Of a DNA stretch of 64,000 nt, positions 27,857 to 36,020 are shown in pieces; within the stretch, counting starts at the first letter, position 1, and every line of letters starts with the position of its first letter. The notes beneath the pieces are model-generated. The model was not told the origin of the DNA and searched no databases. It was given only the letters and a program-made list of their open reading frames with translations. The position numbers were made by a program, and so were the translations under genes. The DNA is from Fundidesulfovibrio agrisoli (lineage in GTDB: Bacteria; Desulfobacterota; Desulfovibrionia; Desulfovibrionales; Desulfovibrionaceae). The stretch is from the NCBI RefSeq assembly GCF_022808715.1, contig NZ_JAKZKX010000015.1, positions 2,648-66,647 on the forward strand. Reading direction: 5' to 3'.

Positions 27857-27963
27857 GGTTTGGCGCAGGGTGCGGGCAGCGGGTGAAACGACGCGGGCGA
27901 GGCCGTGAACACCCGCAGCGACGTCCTGGCATGCCTGGCGAGGGAAAACAGTCGCTTGTGTGA

Positions 27964-27988
27964 TTGAATATCACTTTGTGACATTCAA
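27964..27988. promoter_or_regulatory. 25-bp dyad, candidate operator upstream of truA
   Basis: Arms TTGAAT (27964-27969) and ATTCAA (27983-27988) enclose TCAC-TTT-GTGA, giving a near-perfect palindrome broken only at one symmetric pair. It lies 54 bp before truA in an otherwise GC-rich spacer. It shares TTTGTGAC with the site at 40301-40308 next to the Crp/Fnr gene. It could be an operator or a small hairpin; no T-run follows, so it is not a terminator. Confidence 0.4.
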
Positions 27989-28041
27989 GGGCGCTGTGCC
28001 GCGTCTTCCCTCCGGGGCGGGGCCGGTGTAGGGGCAAGCCC

Positions 28042-28908
28042 ATGACCAAGGACACCATCCGCCTGAAATTCACCCTGGCCTACCAGGGCACGGAGTTCGC
28101 GGGCTGGCAGCTTCAGCCCGAGGGCCAGGGCCGCAGCGTGCAGGGCTGCCTTGAGACCGCCCTGGAGCAGCTCTGCGGGCGGTTCGTGCGCGTGCACGGG
28201 GCCTCCCGCACGGATTCCGGGGTCCACGCCCTGGGCCAGCACGCCCACGCCGACATCCCCGCCTCCAGGGGGCACCTGCCCTTCCGCCGCGCGCTCAACG
28301 CCCTACTGCCCAGGGACGTCTCCGTGCTGGCCGTGGAGCGCGTCCCGGCCGATTTCCACTGCCGCGTCCACTCCGTGCGCAAGTTCTACGCCTACACCCT
28401 CTGGCACGAGGCCGAGTTCATCCTGCCCCAGCGCAGGCCCTTCGTCTGGCGGGTGGGCCGCCTGGACACCCGGGCCATGCTGGAGGCCGCCAGCCTCCTC
28501 GTCGGCACCCACGACTTCGCGGGCTTCCAGAACACCGGCACCCCCGTGCGGGACACCGTGCGCACCATCGAGTCCATCGCGCCCCACCCGGGGCAGACCC
28601 CGCAGGAAACGGTCTGGCGCGTGACCGGGCCGGGGTTCCTTAAGCAGATGGTGCGCAACATCATGGGCTGCCTGGTGGAGGTGGGCAGGGGTAAAGCGAA
28701 CCCGGACTTCGTCCGATCTGTGCTTGTTGAGAAGGACAGAAGCCTGGCCCCGGCCACGGCCCCGGCCAAGGGGCTGTGCCTGGAAGGCATGGAGTTCGCG
28801 TACCGTGAGCGATGTGAGGATCAATCCCACGCAGGAGCAGAGCGCCCCGAGCTCGACCCAGGTGAAGAAGGCCTGGGCCGCGAGGGAGGTGCTGCACCGC
28901 GCGGATGA
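28042..28908 (+). CDS. truA: TruA, tRNA pseudouridine(38-40) synthase
   Basis: TruA isomerises uridines 38-40 of the tRNA anticodon arm. The 288-residue product has 'TLAYQGTEFAGWQ', catalytic Asp58 in 'GASRTDSGVHALGQ', 'PADFHCRVHSVRKFYAY' and 'GPGFLKQMVRNIMGCLVEVGRGK'. The family normally ends near 'GLCLEGMEFAYR'. Here the frame runs about 35 residues further as a Glu/Gly-rich tail that lies entirely over the start of the next gene (104-bp overlap), so the tail may be a by-product of the overlap. Confidence 0.93.
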   Translation: MTKDTIRLKFTLAYQGTEFAGWQLQPEGQGRSVQGCLETALEQLCGRFVRVHGASRTDSGVHALGQHAHADIPASRGHLPFRRALNALLPRDVSVLAVERVPADFHCRVHSVRKFYAYTLWHEAEFILPQRRPFVWRVGRLDTRAMLEAASLLVGTHDFAGFQNTGTPVRDTVRTIESIAPHPGQTPQETVWRVTGPGFLKQMVRNIMGCLVEVGRGKANPDFVRSVLVEKDRSLAPATAPAKGLCLEGMEFAYRERCEDQSHAGAERPELDPGEEGLGREGGAAPRG

Positions 28909-30874
28909 CCCCGCCGGGGGCGGCGGCCTGGCCCTTTCCGACTCCATCGCCGCCGGGCTGGAGCGCAGGCTCACGGATTTCGACCAGGCCCTTGCGGGCT
29001 TCCAGTGGCCCGCCGGGCACACGCCCTGGTTCCAGGCCCGGCTGGTGACGGGGCCGCAGGAGGCGCGAGGCTACGCTTCGGGCGTGGCCCTGCCGGACTC
29101 CCTGGCCACGCCGGAGCTCAAGGCCTTCTCCAGCGGGTTCCAGGCCTGGCAGGCCACGAGCCTGGCCCCGGGCAAATACTCCTTCAATCTTTCGCTGGGC
29201 GGCAAGACCGAGAGCCTGAGCCTGGACGTGGCCAAGGGCGACACCTGGGGTGGGGTGCTGGCCGGGGTGGCCGCCGCCGTGAACCGCGCCGGGCTGCCCG
29301 TGCGCGCCGACGTGGCCTGGCAGAACGCCGCCTTCCAGCTCGGGCCGGACGTGGCCGGGGCCGGATCGGTGCTGACCTTCTCCATCAACCCCGCCCGCAA
29401 GGATCAGGACCTCGCCCTGGCGGACACTTCCGGGCATCTGCTGGCAAAGCTCGGCGTGCGGGCATCGCTGAACCCGGTGGGCTCGGCAGGGGAGGGGAAC
29501 TACATCTTCCAAGGCTTACAGAGCGCTGCGCCCACCGTGTTCGGCTCCAACCCCGTGGACCCTGGCGCGGCGACCACCCTGGCCGTGGGCAGGCACGACC
29601 TGGCCTTCGCCGTGGGCGACGCCGCACAGCCTTCGTCCTACATCTCCAAGACCTACGACCCCACCCAGGCCACCACGCTGGCCGCCGGGACCTACTCCTT
29701 CACTTCCACCTACGGCGGGGAGGCCCGCTCCCATTCGGTGAAGATCCTCGCGGGCTGGACCTGGAACGACGTGCTTCAGGCCGTGCGCGCCGAGATCACC
29801 GGTTCCCCGGCCGTGCTGAACCTCGCCGCCCCGGCGGTGGCGGGCTCCACCGGATTCTCCCAGCCCGGGGTGAGCGCCTCGGTAGACCCTTGGGCAATTC
29901 CTTCGGCCACGTCCGCCACGGCGGCTTCCACCAGCGGCAGTTCGCTCACAGTCACGGGCGCGGCCGGGCAGGATTTCAGCCTCGCGGACGGCTCCGGCGG
30001 GCTGCTCTCGTCCCTGGGCCTTACCACGAAGCTCACCGGCACGCCCGTGAGCTTCAACGTCTACGCGGGCGACACCTGGCGGGACGCCTACCAGCGTATG
30101 GCCGTGGCGGTTGGGGGCGCGCAGGATTCCTTCACGGCGGACATTCGCGAGACCGCCATACCCTCCACGGTCACTCCGGGCCGGGCGCTCACACATCAGG
30201 GCATCACCCTGGAGCTCACTCAGCAGAACCAGCGTATTGGCGAGCGCGTCAATTTATCAGATGGGCGAACCGGGGCGCTCGCATCCACGGGTCTGCGCGC
30301 GCAGAGCCCGGGCGCGGACGGCCTGGCCATCATCAACGGAACCCTCCACAGGTCCGAGAACAACCTCTTCAGCCAGGATCAGGGCCGGGTGCTCCTGGGC
30401 CTGGAGCATGAGAACGCCAAGGCCCTGCCCCTGGCAGTGACCGCCGCCGTGGACGGGGTGGAGAAGGGCTGGAGCCGGGTCACGCAGGCCTGGAACTCGC
30501 TGGCCAAGTACCTGAATGCCAACGCCGACGCCCTGGAACCCGCCGTGGGCGCGCGCCTGGAGGCCCCGCTCAAGGCCCAGGCCGCCAGCCTGCGCTGGCT
30601 GGGCGTGAGCAACGCCGGGCGCAAGGGCCAGCTCTGGACCAACGCGGACACCTTCTGGCGCTCCCTGGCCGCCGACAAGGACCGGGCCGAAGCGACGCTG
30701 TGGCAGGCGCCGGACGGCCTCATCCCGGCCTGGAGAAAGGGCGTGGAGGACGTGCGCGGGGCCGGGGTGGCAAGCTGGCTCAAGCCCGCCACCGGCTTCG
30801 AGGCCCACCGCCCCAGCCTGACCAGCGAGTTCCAACTGGAGCAGAAGCACCGGCTGGTGAAGCTATTGGGGTGA
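28805..30874 (+). CDS. FliD-like flagellar hook-associated protein (putative)
   Basis: I infer a flagellar cap- or hook-related protein. The 689 residues begin at GTG 28805 (GGAG about 10 bp upstream). An N-terminal stretch resembles flagellin-type helices ('HRADDPAGGGGLALSDSIAAG'). At least two related modules follow of the hook-IN type: 'LAPGKYSFNLSLGGK...GDTWGGVL' from about residue 119 and 'LAAGTYSFTSTYGGE...GWTWNDVL' from about 292, with a third 'YAGDTWRDAYQ' near 419. The last 150 residues read like a FliD C-terminus ('AWNSLAKYLNANADAL', 'LRWLGVSNAGRKGQLW'). No flagellar genes adjoin it; fliJ/motE lie 8 kb away. Confidence in the ORF is high, in the function moderate. Confidence 0.6.
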   Translation: MSDVRINPTQEQSAPSSTQVKKAWAAREVLHRADDPAGGGGLALSDSIAAGLERRLTDFDQALAGFQWPAGHTPWFQARLVTGPQEARGYASGVALPDSLATPELKAFSSGFQAWQATSLAPGKYSFNLSLGGKTESLSLDVAKGDTWGGVLAGVAAAVNRAGLPVRADVAWQNAAFQLGPDVAGAGSVLTFSINPARKDQDLALADTSGHLLAKLGVRASLNPVGSAGEGNYIFQGLQSAAPTVFGSNPVDPGAATTLAVGRHDLAFAVGDAAQPSSYISKTYDPTQATTLAAGTYSFTSTYGGEARSHSVKILAGWTWNDVLQAVRAEITGSPAVLNLAAPAVAGSTGFSQPGVSASVDPWAIPSATSATAASTSGSSLTVTGAAGQDFSLADGSGGLLSSLGLTTKLTGTPVSFNVYAGDTWRDAYQRMAVAVGGAQDSFTADIRETAIPSTVTPGRALTHQGITLELTQQNQRIGERVNLSDGRTGALASTGLRAQSPGADGLAIINGTLHRSENNLFSQDQGRVLLGLEHENAKALPLAVTAAVDGVEKGWSRVTQAWNSLAKYLNANADALEPAVGARLEAPLKAQAASLRWLGVSNAGRKGQLWTNADTFWRSLAADKDRAEATLWQAPDGLIPAWRKGVEDVRGAGVASWLKPATGFEAHRPSLTSEFQLEQKHRLVKLLG

Positions 30875-30997
30875 TGCCGATTGAAGTTGCTCCCGGTGTT
30901 CTTGTGAGTTATATATCGAACAGCAGATTTCGTCTTGGTTGTATTTGGTGCTGTTCGTTCATGGCAAATTGGTTTCTCTCTCGGGGAAGGTGGTGTC

Positions 30998-31114
30998 ATG
31001 GGGGAAGATAAACTCCCGGTTTGGAAAAGGGTGGTTCTGAGCGTGATTCCGTTCCTGGCGGCGTTGCCGGTGAGCGCGCTGATCATCTACTGCATCAGGA
31101 GGTTTGTCCTGTGA
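30998..31114 (+). CDS. Small membrane peptide ORF 1 (38 aa)
   Basis: The 38-residue ORF encodes a basic N-terminus and one hydrophobic helix ('VVLSVIPFLAALPVSALIIYCI') ending in 'RRFVL'. A ribosome site GGGGAAGG precedes the ATG. Its stop overlaps the next start (GTGA), suggesting translational coupling. The region is AT-richer than flanking genes, and a 9-bp inverted repeat (30917-30925/30949-30957) lies upstream. Function unknown; holin-like or regulatory micropeptide are possibilities. Confidence 0.45.
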   Translation: MGEDKLPVWKRVVLSVIPFLAALPVSALIIYCIRRFVL

Positions 31115-31236
31115 GGGACATGTACTTTTCTGGGGATGACTATGTTTATTTTTTCGTGTCACGAATGATACAGGCTACGATGATCTATCTGAGTATATAT
31201 TACGGAGCCATTTCTCCGTGTGAATTTCCCGTGTGA
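31111..31236 (+). CDS. Small membrane peptide ORF 2 (41 aa)
   Basis: The ORF starts with GTG inside the stop of ORF 1, or with the in-frame ATG at 31120. The product is rich in Tyr, Phe and Met with one weakly hydrophobic segment ('MIQATMIYLSIYYGAI'). I do not recognise it. The stop is 8 bp before the third small ORF. Confidence 0.35.
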   Translation: MRDMYFSGDDYVYFFVSRMIQATMIYLSIYYGAISPCEFPV

Positions 31237-31244
31237 GGTTGGCG

Positions 31245-31349
31245 ATGAATGAAAATAATGATATGATTCGCGATTTTGTGATCTACGTTTTTGGGATCGT
31301 TGTCCTGTACTTTATCGTGTATAATAAGCATTTTGCAAATTGTGGCTGA
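31245..31349 (+). CDS. Small membrane peptide ORF 3 (34 aa)
   Basis: The 34-residue ORF has a polar N-terminus and one membrane helix ('FVIYVFGIVVLYFIVY') followed by 'NKHFANCG'. GAGG lies 7 bp before the ATG. Together with the two preceding ORFs it forms a tight row of three single-helix peptides. Function unknown. Confidence 0.4.
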   Translation: MNENNDMIRDFVIYVFGIVVLYFIVYNKHFANCG

Positions 31350-31448
31350 GTGGTCCGTGGCAAGTGGGTCAGTATAGTTTGGGGGGATAGCTGGCGCTCA
31401 TGGCAGAGGGCTGGCCCAAAAGCCAGCCCCGTCTCCGAACGATGGACC

Positions 31449-32033
31449 TTAAAGCCACGGAGTATTCCCCTCCTTGTTCCGTGCATCTGGTTCCCGAGGT
31501 TCATATGATAACCACGGCCACCGGACGTGTTCATTGATTAAATCCTCGGCACCATAGCCGACTGCCCATTGACTGAAGAGGTTGCCTGGGGTCACTGAAC
31601 CGACAAGCGCCCCCGAAAAGCTGCTGACAGCCCCAGGAAGCGGTTTCCACCTCAGGTACGTGTCGTCCCCAAACCGGACGTCTCCATTCGGCAGGACCTC
31701 CGCCCAGGCCCGGTCCTTCGGGGACATCCCTTCCTGATGGATGCGCTGACCCGCTTCCCTGGCCTCCCGTTCCGCGGGTGTCTGGTACGATGGCGGATAG
31801 CCGGGATTGGCTTCCCTGGCTTCGCGCTCAAAGGGGCTCATGCCGTTTCCGGCGTCTAGTAGCCCGCCACTGGCCGGTGAATCGGGGTTGCCGGTTTGCT
31901 GCCCTGCCGGTTGGACCCACAGGCCTCCCGGGCCGTGTTCCTCCTGGGCAAACTGGCTCAACGCCGTTTTGGGCGTATCGTCCGCAAGCCCGTTGTCCAT
32001 CATGTAATCGAGAGCGATGGTTTCGCTGCTCAT
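31449..32033 (-). CDS. Hypothetical protein, 194 aa
   Basis: I do not recognise this protein. It has an acidic N-terminus, a Gly/Pro-rich centre with a duplicated phrase ('FEREAREANPGYPP' and 'AEREAREAGQRI'), then 'LPNGDVRFGDDTYLRWKPLPG'. A weakly hydrophobic Gly/Ser-rich stretch ('AVSSFSGALVGSVTPGNLFSQWAVGYG') could act as a membrane or pore segment. GAGGAG precedes the ATG. It lies 59 bp downstream of the next gene on the same strand, so they are probably cotranscribed. The surroundings are AT-richer than the core genome. Confidence 0.6.
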   Translation of the reverse strand: MSSETIALDYMMDNGLADDTPKTALSQFAQEEHGPGGLWVQPAGQQTGNPDSPASGGLLDAGNGMSPFEREAREANPGYPPSYQTPAEREAREAGQRIHQEGMSPKDRAWAEVLPNGDVRFGDDTYLRWKPLPGAVSSFSGALVGSVTPGNLFSQWAVGYGAEDLINEHVRWPWLSYEPREPDARNKEGNTPWL

Positions 32034-32092
32034 CGGTAGTCTCCTCTATGTCGCCGGATATTGCATCCGGGGCTCTGGTTGATGTCTTGGCG

Positions 32093-32578
32093 TTATGCGA
32101 CGGAAAGCTCCAGATACCGAAGCAGGTCGCCGTCTCTTGCGCCTCCCGACTTGACCCGGCGGACAAGTTCTCTGCGCTCAGCCTGTTCGGCCTGAGTGAG
32201 CTTTCGGCTCTTAAACCGATTCCCACTTTCCTCTGCGGCAAACCGTGCGCTGTTCTTTCCGCTGTGGAGGCGTTGGTGGTTCTCGATGATCACGGCGGCC
32301 TTGCGCAGATAGCTATAAAGCGCCGTGAATTCCTTGATCTCGCGTGCCATGGCGGGCATGGCCAAACGCCTGATGGGCTCGGGGAGCTTGCCGAGGTAGT
32401 GCTCCATCACGTGCATGGTCCTCGCATACAGAGGGTCATGGGAACTCAAAGCGCGGACCACAGTATGGTACGTGTGGTGTTTCAGGTTTCGAGTTGACCG
32501 CCCATTTCCTGAATGGACCTGGCCTGTGCCAAAGAGCCGGAGTGGGTCGCAGTGTTGGGGTGTCTCAAGGGAATGCAT
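32093..32578 (-). CDS. Hypothetical protein, 161 aa, basic
   Basis: I do not recognise this protein. It is His/Arg rich with a predicted helical core ('ARTMHVMEHYLGKLPEPIRRLAMPAMAREIKEF', read in two pieces) and a basic, charged C-terminal part ('KSRKLTQAEQAERRELVRRV'). AGGAGA lies 5-6 bp before the ATG. It is the first gene of a two-gene minus-strand unit, with a strong hairpin (32595-32624) in its leader. An accessory or phage-derived origin is plausible. Confidence 0.6.
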   Translation of the reverse strand: MHSLETPQHCDPLRLFGTGQVHSGNGRSTRNLKHHTYHTVVRALSSHDPLYARTMHVMEHYLGKLPEPIRRLAMPAMAREIKEFTALYSYLRKAAVIIENHQRLHSGKNSARFAAEESGNRFKSRKLTQAEQAERRELVRRVKSGGARDGDLLRYLELSVA

Positions 32579-32594
32579 GGTGTCTCCTGGAGTT

Positions 32595-32624
32595 GGTTTC
32601 CAGCCAAGGAATTGGCTGGTAACC
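32595..32624 (-). promoter_or_regulatory. Leader hairpin of the 161/194-aa gene pair
   Basis: GGTT-T-CCAGCCAA, loop GGAA, then TTGGCTGG-T-AACC: a 12-bp paired stem with one central mismatch. It ends 17 bp before the start codon on the minus strand. There is no T-run on either side, so a role in translation or mRNA stability is more likely than termination. Confidence 0.5.
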
Positions 32625-32807
32625 GGGCATTGTAGTCAGAAAAAAATCCACTGCACCCCATATAGGGCTATGTAGGGAACTTTCTTCTTGTTCGGGCATT
32701 TTCCTGCCAAGCCCCAACCGGTCGCGAGCCTGTTGCGGCTGAAGCCCCCTCGACACCCGCCCCGCGCGGGAGTAGAACCCGGCCACTCCACACCGGGAGG
32801 CATCCCA

Positions 32808-33653
32808 ATGCAGATCATCACCGACCCCAAAGAATTCCAGTCCGTGTGCTGGTCCTGGCGGAGCCAGGGGCTCACAAGCGCCCTCGTCCCCACCATGGGC
32901 TTTTTGCACGCGGGCCACATATCGTTGTTCAGCTGGGCCAGGGCCAACGCCCAGAAGGTGGCGGCCAGCATCTTCGTCAACCCCACCCAGTTCGGCCCGG
33001 GCGAGGACCTGGACCGCTACCCCCGCGACCCCGAGGGCGACGCGGCCAAGGCCCGCGAGGCCGGGGTGGACGTGCTCTTCCTGCCCGAACCCGGGGCCAT
33101 GTACCCCGAGGGCTTCGCCACCAAGGTGAGCGTCTCCGGCCTCACCGAGGGCCTGTGCGGCGCTTCCCGCCCCGGGCATTTCGACGGCGTGGCCACGGTG
33201 GTCACCAAGCTGCTCCTGCTGGCCATGCCCAGCGCGGCGGTTTTCGGCCAGAAGGACTGGCAGCAGCTGGCCATGATCCGGCGCATGGTGCGCGACCTGG
33301 ACATCCCTGTGGCCATCGAGGGCCGCCCCATCCACCGCGAGGCCGACGGCCTGGCCATGAGCTCGCGCAACGTCTACCTCTCCCCCCAGGACCGCGCCCT
33401 GGCCCCGCACATCCAGAAGGGCCTGCGGGCCGCGCGCGACTGGAAGGCCCAGGGCGTCACCTCCGCCCGGGAGCTGACCGAACGCCTGCTGGCTTATTAT
33501 AAGGAGAACATCCCCTCTGCCCGGCCGGACTACGTGGCCTGCGTGCACCCCGAGAGCATGCTCCCCCTGGAGGACGCCTCGGGCCCGGCGCTGATCGCGG
33601 TGGCCCTGTTCTTCCCCGGGGCGCGCTTGATCGACAACCTGCTGCTGGATTGA
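32808..33653 (+). CDS. panC: PanC, pantothenate synthetase
   Basis: PanC joins pantoate and beta-alanine with ATP hydrolysis to make pantothenate for CoA. The 281-residue product has 'LVPTMGFLHAGHISLF' (HIGH-type adenylate site), 'SIFVNPTQFGPGEDLDRYPR', 'FGQKDWQQLAMIRRMVRDL' and 'SSRNVYLSPQDR'. I start at ATG 32808 with GGGAGG 7 bp upstream; the open frame before it is noncoding. No panB or panD is adjacent. Confidence 0.94.
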   Translation: MQIITDPKEFQSVCWSWRSQGLTSALVPTMGFLHAGHISLFSWARANAQKVAASIFVNPTQFGPGEDLDRYPRDPEGDAAKAREAGVDVLFLPEPGAMYPEGFATKVSVSGLTEGLCGASRPGHFDGVATVVTKLLLLAMPSAAVFGQKDWQQLAMIRRMVRDLDIPVAIEGRPIHREADGLAMSSRNVYLSPQDRALAPHIQKGLRAARDWKAQGVTSARELTERLLAYYKENIPSARPDYVACVHPESMLPLEDASGPALIAVALFFPGARLIDNLLLD

Positions 33654-33673
33654 AAAAAATGTCCCGGAGGCAT

Positions 33674-33702
33674 TTGACAAGCCTTCCGCAGTTGTGACAC
33701 AT
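33674..33702 (+). promoter_or_regulatory. Putative metK promoter and leader
   Basis: TTGACA at 33674-33679 lies in the 131-bp spacer between panC and metK; at 17 bp spacing the -10 candidate is the weak ACACAT (33697-33702). Two small stems follow in the leader: 33708-33715/33719-33726 (AGCGGCCT arms, loop CTT) and TCGCCG-CTC-CGGCGA near 33747-33761. I could not match them to a SAM- or SAH-riboswitch. Confidence 0.35.
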
Positions 33703-33784
33703 GGCCTAGCGGCCTCTTAGGCCGCTCCGCATGATTTTGCCTTTATCGCCGCTCCGGCGAATATATTCCCTGGGAGGAAACTTC

Positions 33785-34954
33785 ATGTCCGCAGCCAAGG
33801 GCAAGTATCTCTTCACTTCCGAGTCCGTCACCGAGGGCCATCCCGACAAGGTGGCCGACCAGATTTCCGACGCCGTTCTTGACGTCATCTTCAAGCAGGA
33901 CCCCGAAGCTCGCGTCGCATGCGAAACCCTGGTGACCACCGGCGTGGCCTTCATCGCCGGCGAGATCACCACCTCCGCCTTCGCGGACTTCGCGGGCATC
34001 GTGCGCGAGACCGTGAAGAACGTGGGCTACAACAGCTCCCAGATGGGCTTCGACTGGGAGACCTGCGCCGTCATCTCCTCCGTGGACAAGCAGTCCGCCG
34101 ACATCGCCCAGGGCGTCGACCGCACCAAGCCCGAGGAGCAGGGCGCCGGCGACCAGGGCATGATGTTCGGCTTCGCCGTCAACGAGACCGACACCCTGAT
34201 GCCCGCGCCCATCTACTACGCGCACAAGCTCTCCCGCCGCCTGGCCTACGTCCGCAAGGAGAACATCCTCGGCTTCCTGCGCCCCGACGGCAAGACCCAG
34301 GTCTGCGTGGAGTACGAGAACGGCAAGCCCGCGCGCATCGACAACATCGTCGTTTCCTCCCAGCACGACGAGCACATCAGCTACGACGACCTGGTGGACG
34401 CCATCAAGCTGGAGGTCATCCAGAAGGCCCTGCCGCCCGAGCTGCTGGACAAGAACACCAAGATCTACATCAACCCCACCGGCCGTTTCGTCATCGGCGG
34501 TCCCCTGGGCGACTGCGGCCTGACCGGACGCAAGATCATCCAGGACACCTACGGCGGCATGGGCCACCACGGCGGCGGCGCCTTCTCCGGCAAGGACCCC
34601 TCCAAGGTGGACCGCTCCGCGGCCTACTTCGCCCGCTACGTGGCCAAGAACGTGGTCGCCTCCGGCGCGGCCGACCGCTGCGAAGTGCAGATCGCCTACG
34701 CCATCGGCGTGGCCGAGCCCGTCTCCGTGCTGGTGAGCACCAACGGCTGCTCCAAGTTCAGCGACGCCGAGCTGACCAAGGCCGTGCGCGAAGTGTTCGA
34801 CATGCGCCCCTACTTCGTCACCAAGCGCCTGGACCTGAAGCGCCCCATCTACGGGCTGACCTCCTGCTACGGCCACTTCGGCCGCGAGCTGCCCGAGTTC
34901 ACCTGGGAGAAGACCGACGCCGTGGCCGACCTCAAGACCGCGCTGAAGATCTAG
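33785..34954 (+). CDS. metK: MetK, S-adenosylmethionine synthetase
   Basis: MetK makes SAM from methionine and ATP, releasing phosphate and diphosphate. The 389-residue product starts at ATG 33785 after GGGAGGA and contains '[20 protein letters not shown]' (substrate His), '[12 protein letters not shown]', '[20 protein letters not shown]' and '[19 protein letters not shown]'. Codon use is highly biased, as expected for a highly expressed gene. SAM is the cosubstrate of several enzymes in this window (CbiH, QueA, methyltransferases, radical SAM proteins). Confidence 0.97.
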   Translation: MSAAKGKYLFTSESVTEGHPDKVADQISDAVLDVIFKQDPEARVACETLVTTGVAFIAGEITTSAFADFAGIVRETVKNVGYNSSQMGFDWETCAVISSVDKQSADIAQGVDRTKPEEQGAGDQGMMFGFAVNETDTLMPAPIYYAHKLSRRLAYVRKENILGFLRPDGKTQVCVEYENGKPARIDNIVVSSQHDEHISYDDLVDAIKLEVIQKALPPELLDKNTKIYINPTGRFVIGGPLGDCGLTGRKIIQDTYGGMGHHGGGAFSGKDPSKVDRSAAYFARYVAKNVVASGAADRCEVQIAYAIGVAEPVSVLVSTNGCSKFSDAELTKAVREVFDMRPYFVTKRLDLKRPIYGLTSCYGHFGRELPEFTWEKTDAVADLKTALKI

Positions 34955-34979
34955 CTCCCCGCCTCTCCATCGAGCATCG

Positions 34980-35011
34980 AGCGCCCGGACCAACGTCCGG
35001 GCGCTTTTTTT
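34980..35011 (+). terminator. metK terminator
   Basis: A perfect 11-bp stem (34980-34990/34995-35005, loop CAAC) is followed by seven T residues, starting 25 bp after the metK stop. Confidence 0.92.
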
Positions 35012-35342
35012 GTTCCGCGGGCAGGTTGGAGAAGCAGGCCATGCATCCGGCCTGCGTCGGCTCTGGGGGCGTCATGAGGGCGGCCCTGATGGCCACGTCT
35101 GGATTGAACTTGACAGGCACTGTAGTGGAGATGTAACAAATATGAATAAGTGGTAGAGTAATTGCAGCGCGCGCAATAGATTGCCAGGCGTGCAGGGATT
35201 CCCTTTGCGGCGACTTTCGCGAGTTGCCGCTGCCCAGGAGGATATTCTTTGCATGGCCTTCGTCAGCAGGAAAGTGCGAACAAGCGGGCGGCATTTGCGT
35301 GACTCCAAAGCATCGGAAGCCCTTTCAACGGATGTTATTCAC
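35012..35342. other. Gene-free stretch with one promoter candidate
   Basis: No supported gene lies between the metK terminator and the lipoprotein. The part from about 35100 on is AT-richer. A promoter candidate is present: TTGACA (35110-35115), 18-bp spacer, TAACAA (35134-35139), with TG just before the -10. That leaves a leader of about 200 bp before ATG 35343. An open frame across 35181-35342 has no family signature and no ribosome site, and is not called. Confidence 0.4.
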
Positions 35343-35813
35343 ATGAAGAAGCGGATCATATTTTCCATGTTTCTGGCCGTGTGCGTCATCTCATGCGCCA
35401 GCCCCCCGCCGGAGCAGTTCTTCAAGTCGGAACTGCATACGCGAAACGACCTGTTCAGGTCTTACGGCTCGCTCCTCGGGGTTGTGGACACGCTGTTCTC
35501 CAAGATCGTGCCCGGGGTCATCGACCAGGAAACGGGGGCTCCAGAAAAGCAATTCAGCTTCACCGTCAACGATTTCGTTCGCGGCATGAAGGCCTACGGC
35601 CCCAATTCGAAGTGGGAAAAGAAGGAGAACGGCTGGATACTCCATGCGGAATCCAAAGATGCCCTGACCGGGACACTGTATACGTCTCATGCCCAGTTCG
35701 ATGTGGACCCCGCCAGCGGCAAGGTGACGCTCACGCGCTATATCGGCATCGACGGGGTGGAGAGCGAGGATCTGGATAAGTTGCTGATATCGATTTTATA
35801 CGCGCCGCAATGA
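35343..35813 (+). CDS. Lipoprotein of unknown function
   Basis: The 156-residue precursor has a lipoprotein signal peptide with Cys in 'VCVISCAS' (near residue 19). The mature part has 'VVDTLFSKIVPGVIDQETG', 'FTVNDFVRGMKAYG' and a C-terminal pattern of alternating polar/hydrophobic residues ('GWILHAESKDALTGTLYTSHAQFDVD') that suggests a small beta-rich domain. The ATG at 35343 is chosen because it gives the signal peptide. It is a single gene between metK and an unrelated operon. I do not recognise the family. Confidence 0.65.
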   Translation: MKKRIIFSMFLAVCVISCASPPPEQFFKSELHTRNDLFRSYGSLLGVVDTLFSKIVPGVIDQETGAPEKQFSFTVNDFVRGMKAYGPNSKWEKKENGWILHAESKDALTGTLYTSHAQFDVDPASGKVTLTRYIGIDGVESEDLDKLLISILYAPQ

Positions 35814-35986
35814 GGGAAGGCTCATGGCGTGCGGCCACTGTCGCGCGGCCCGGTCCGAGCCGCGGAAAGTGAAATGAGCCGCATCGGCATGACGGCCTGC
35901 GCCGGGCTGGAGAGCGGCACGCAAACCGGCCGGCGGGGCCGTTGGCCAGGGGCGAGCCTTTCCGGGCCCGGCACTGCGCCCTCCCT

Positions 35987-36014
35987 TTGACATCCCGCCC
36001 AAACGCGTTACGTA
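35987..36014 (+). promoter_or_regulatory. Putative promoter for a leaderless transcript
   Basis: TTGACA (35987-35992), 16-bp spacer, TACGTA (36009-36014). Transcription would start close to 36021, which is the ATG of the next gene; no Shine-Dalgarno sequence is visible before that ATG. This suggests a leaderless mRNA, although the -10 match is only partial. Confidence 0.35.
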
Positions 36015-36020
36015 GCCCCC

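Noticed and set aside
33654-33784. SAM-I or SAH riboswitch upstream of metK
   Set aside because: The spacer is short and the two small stems do not form the expected junction or conserved core.
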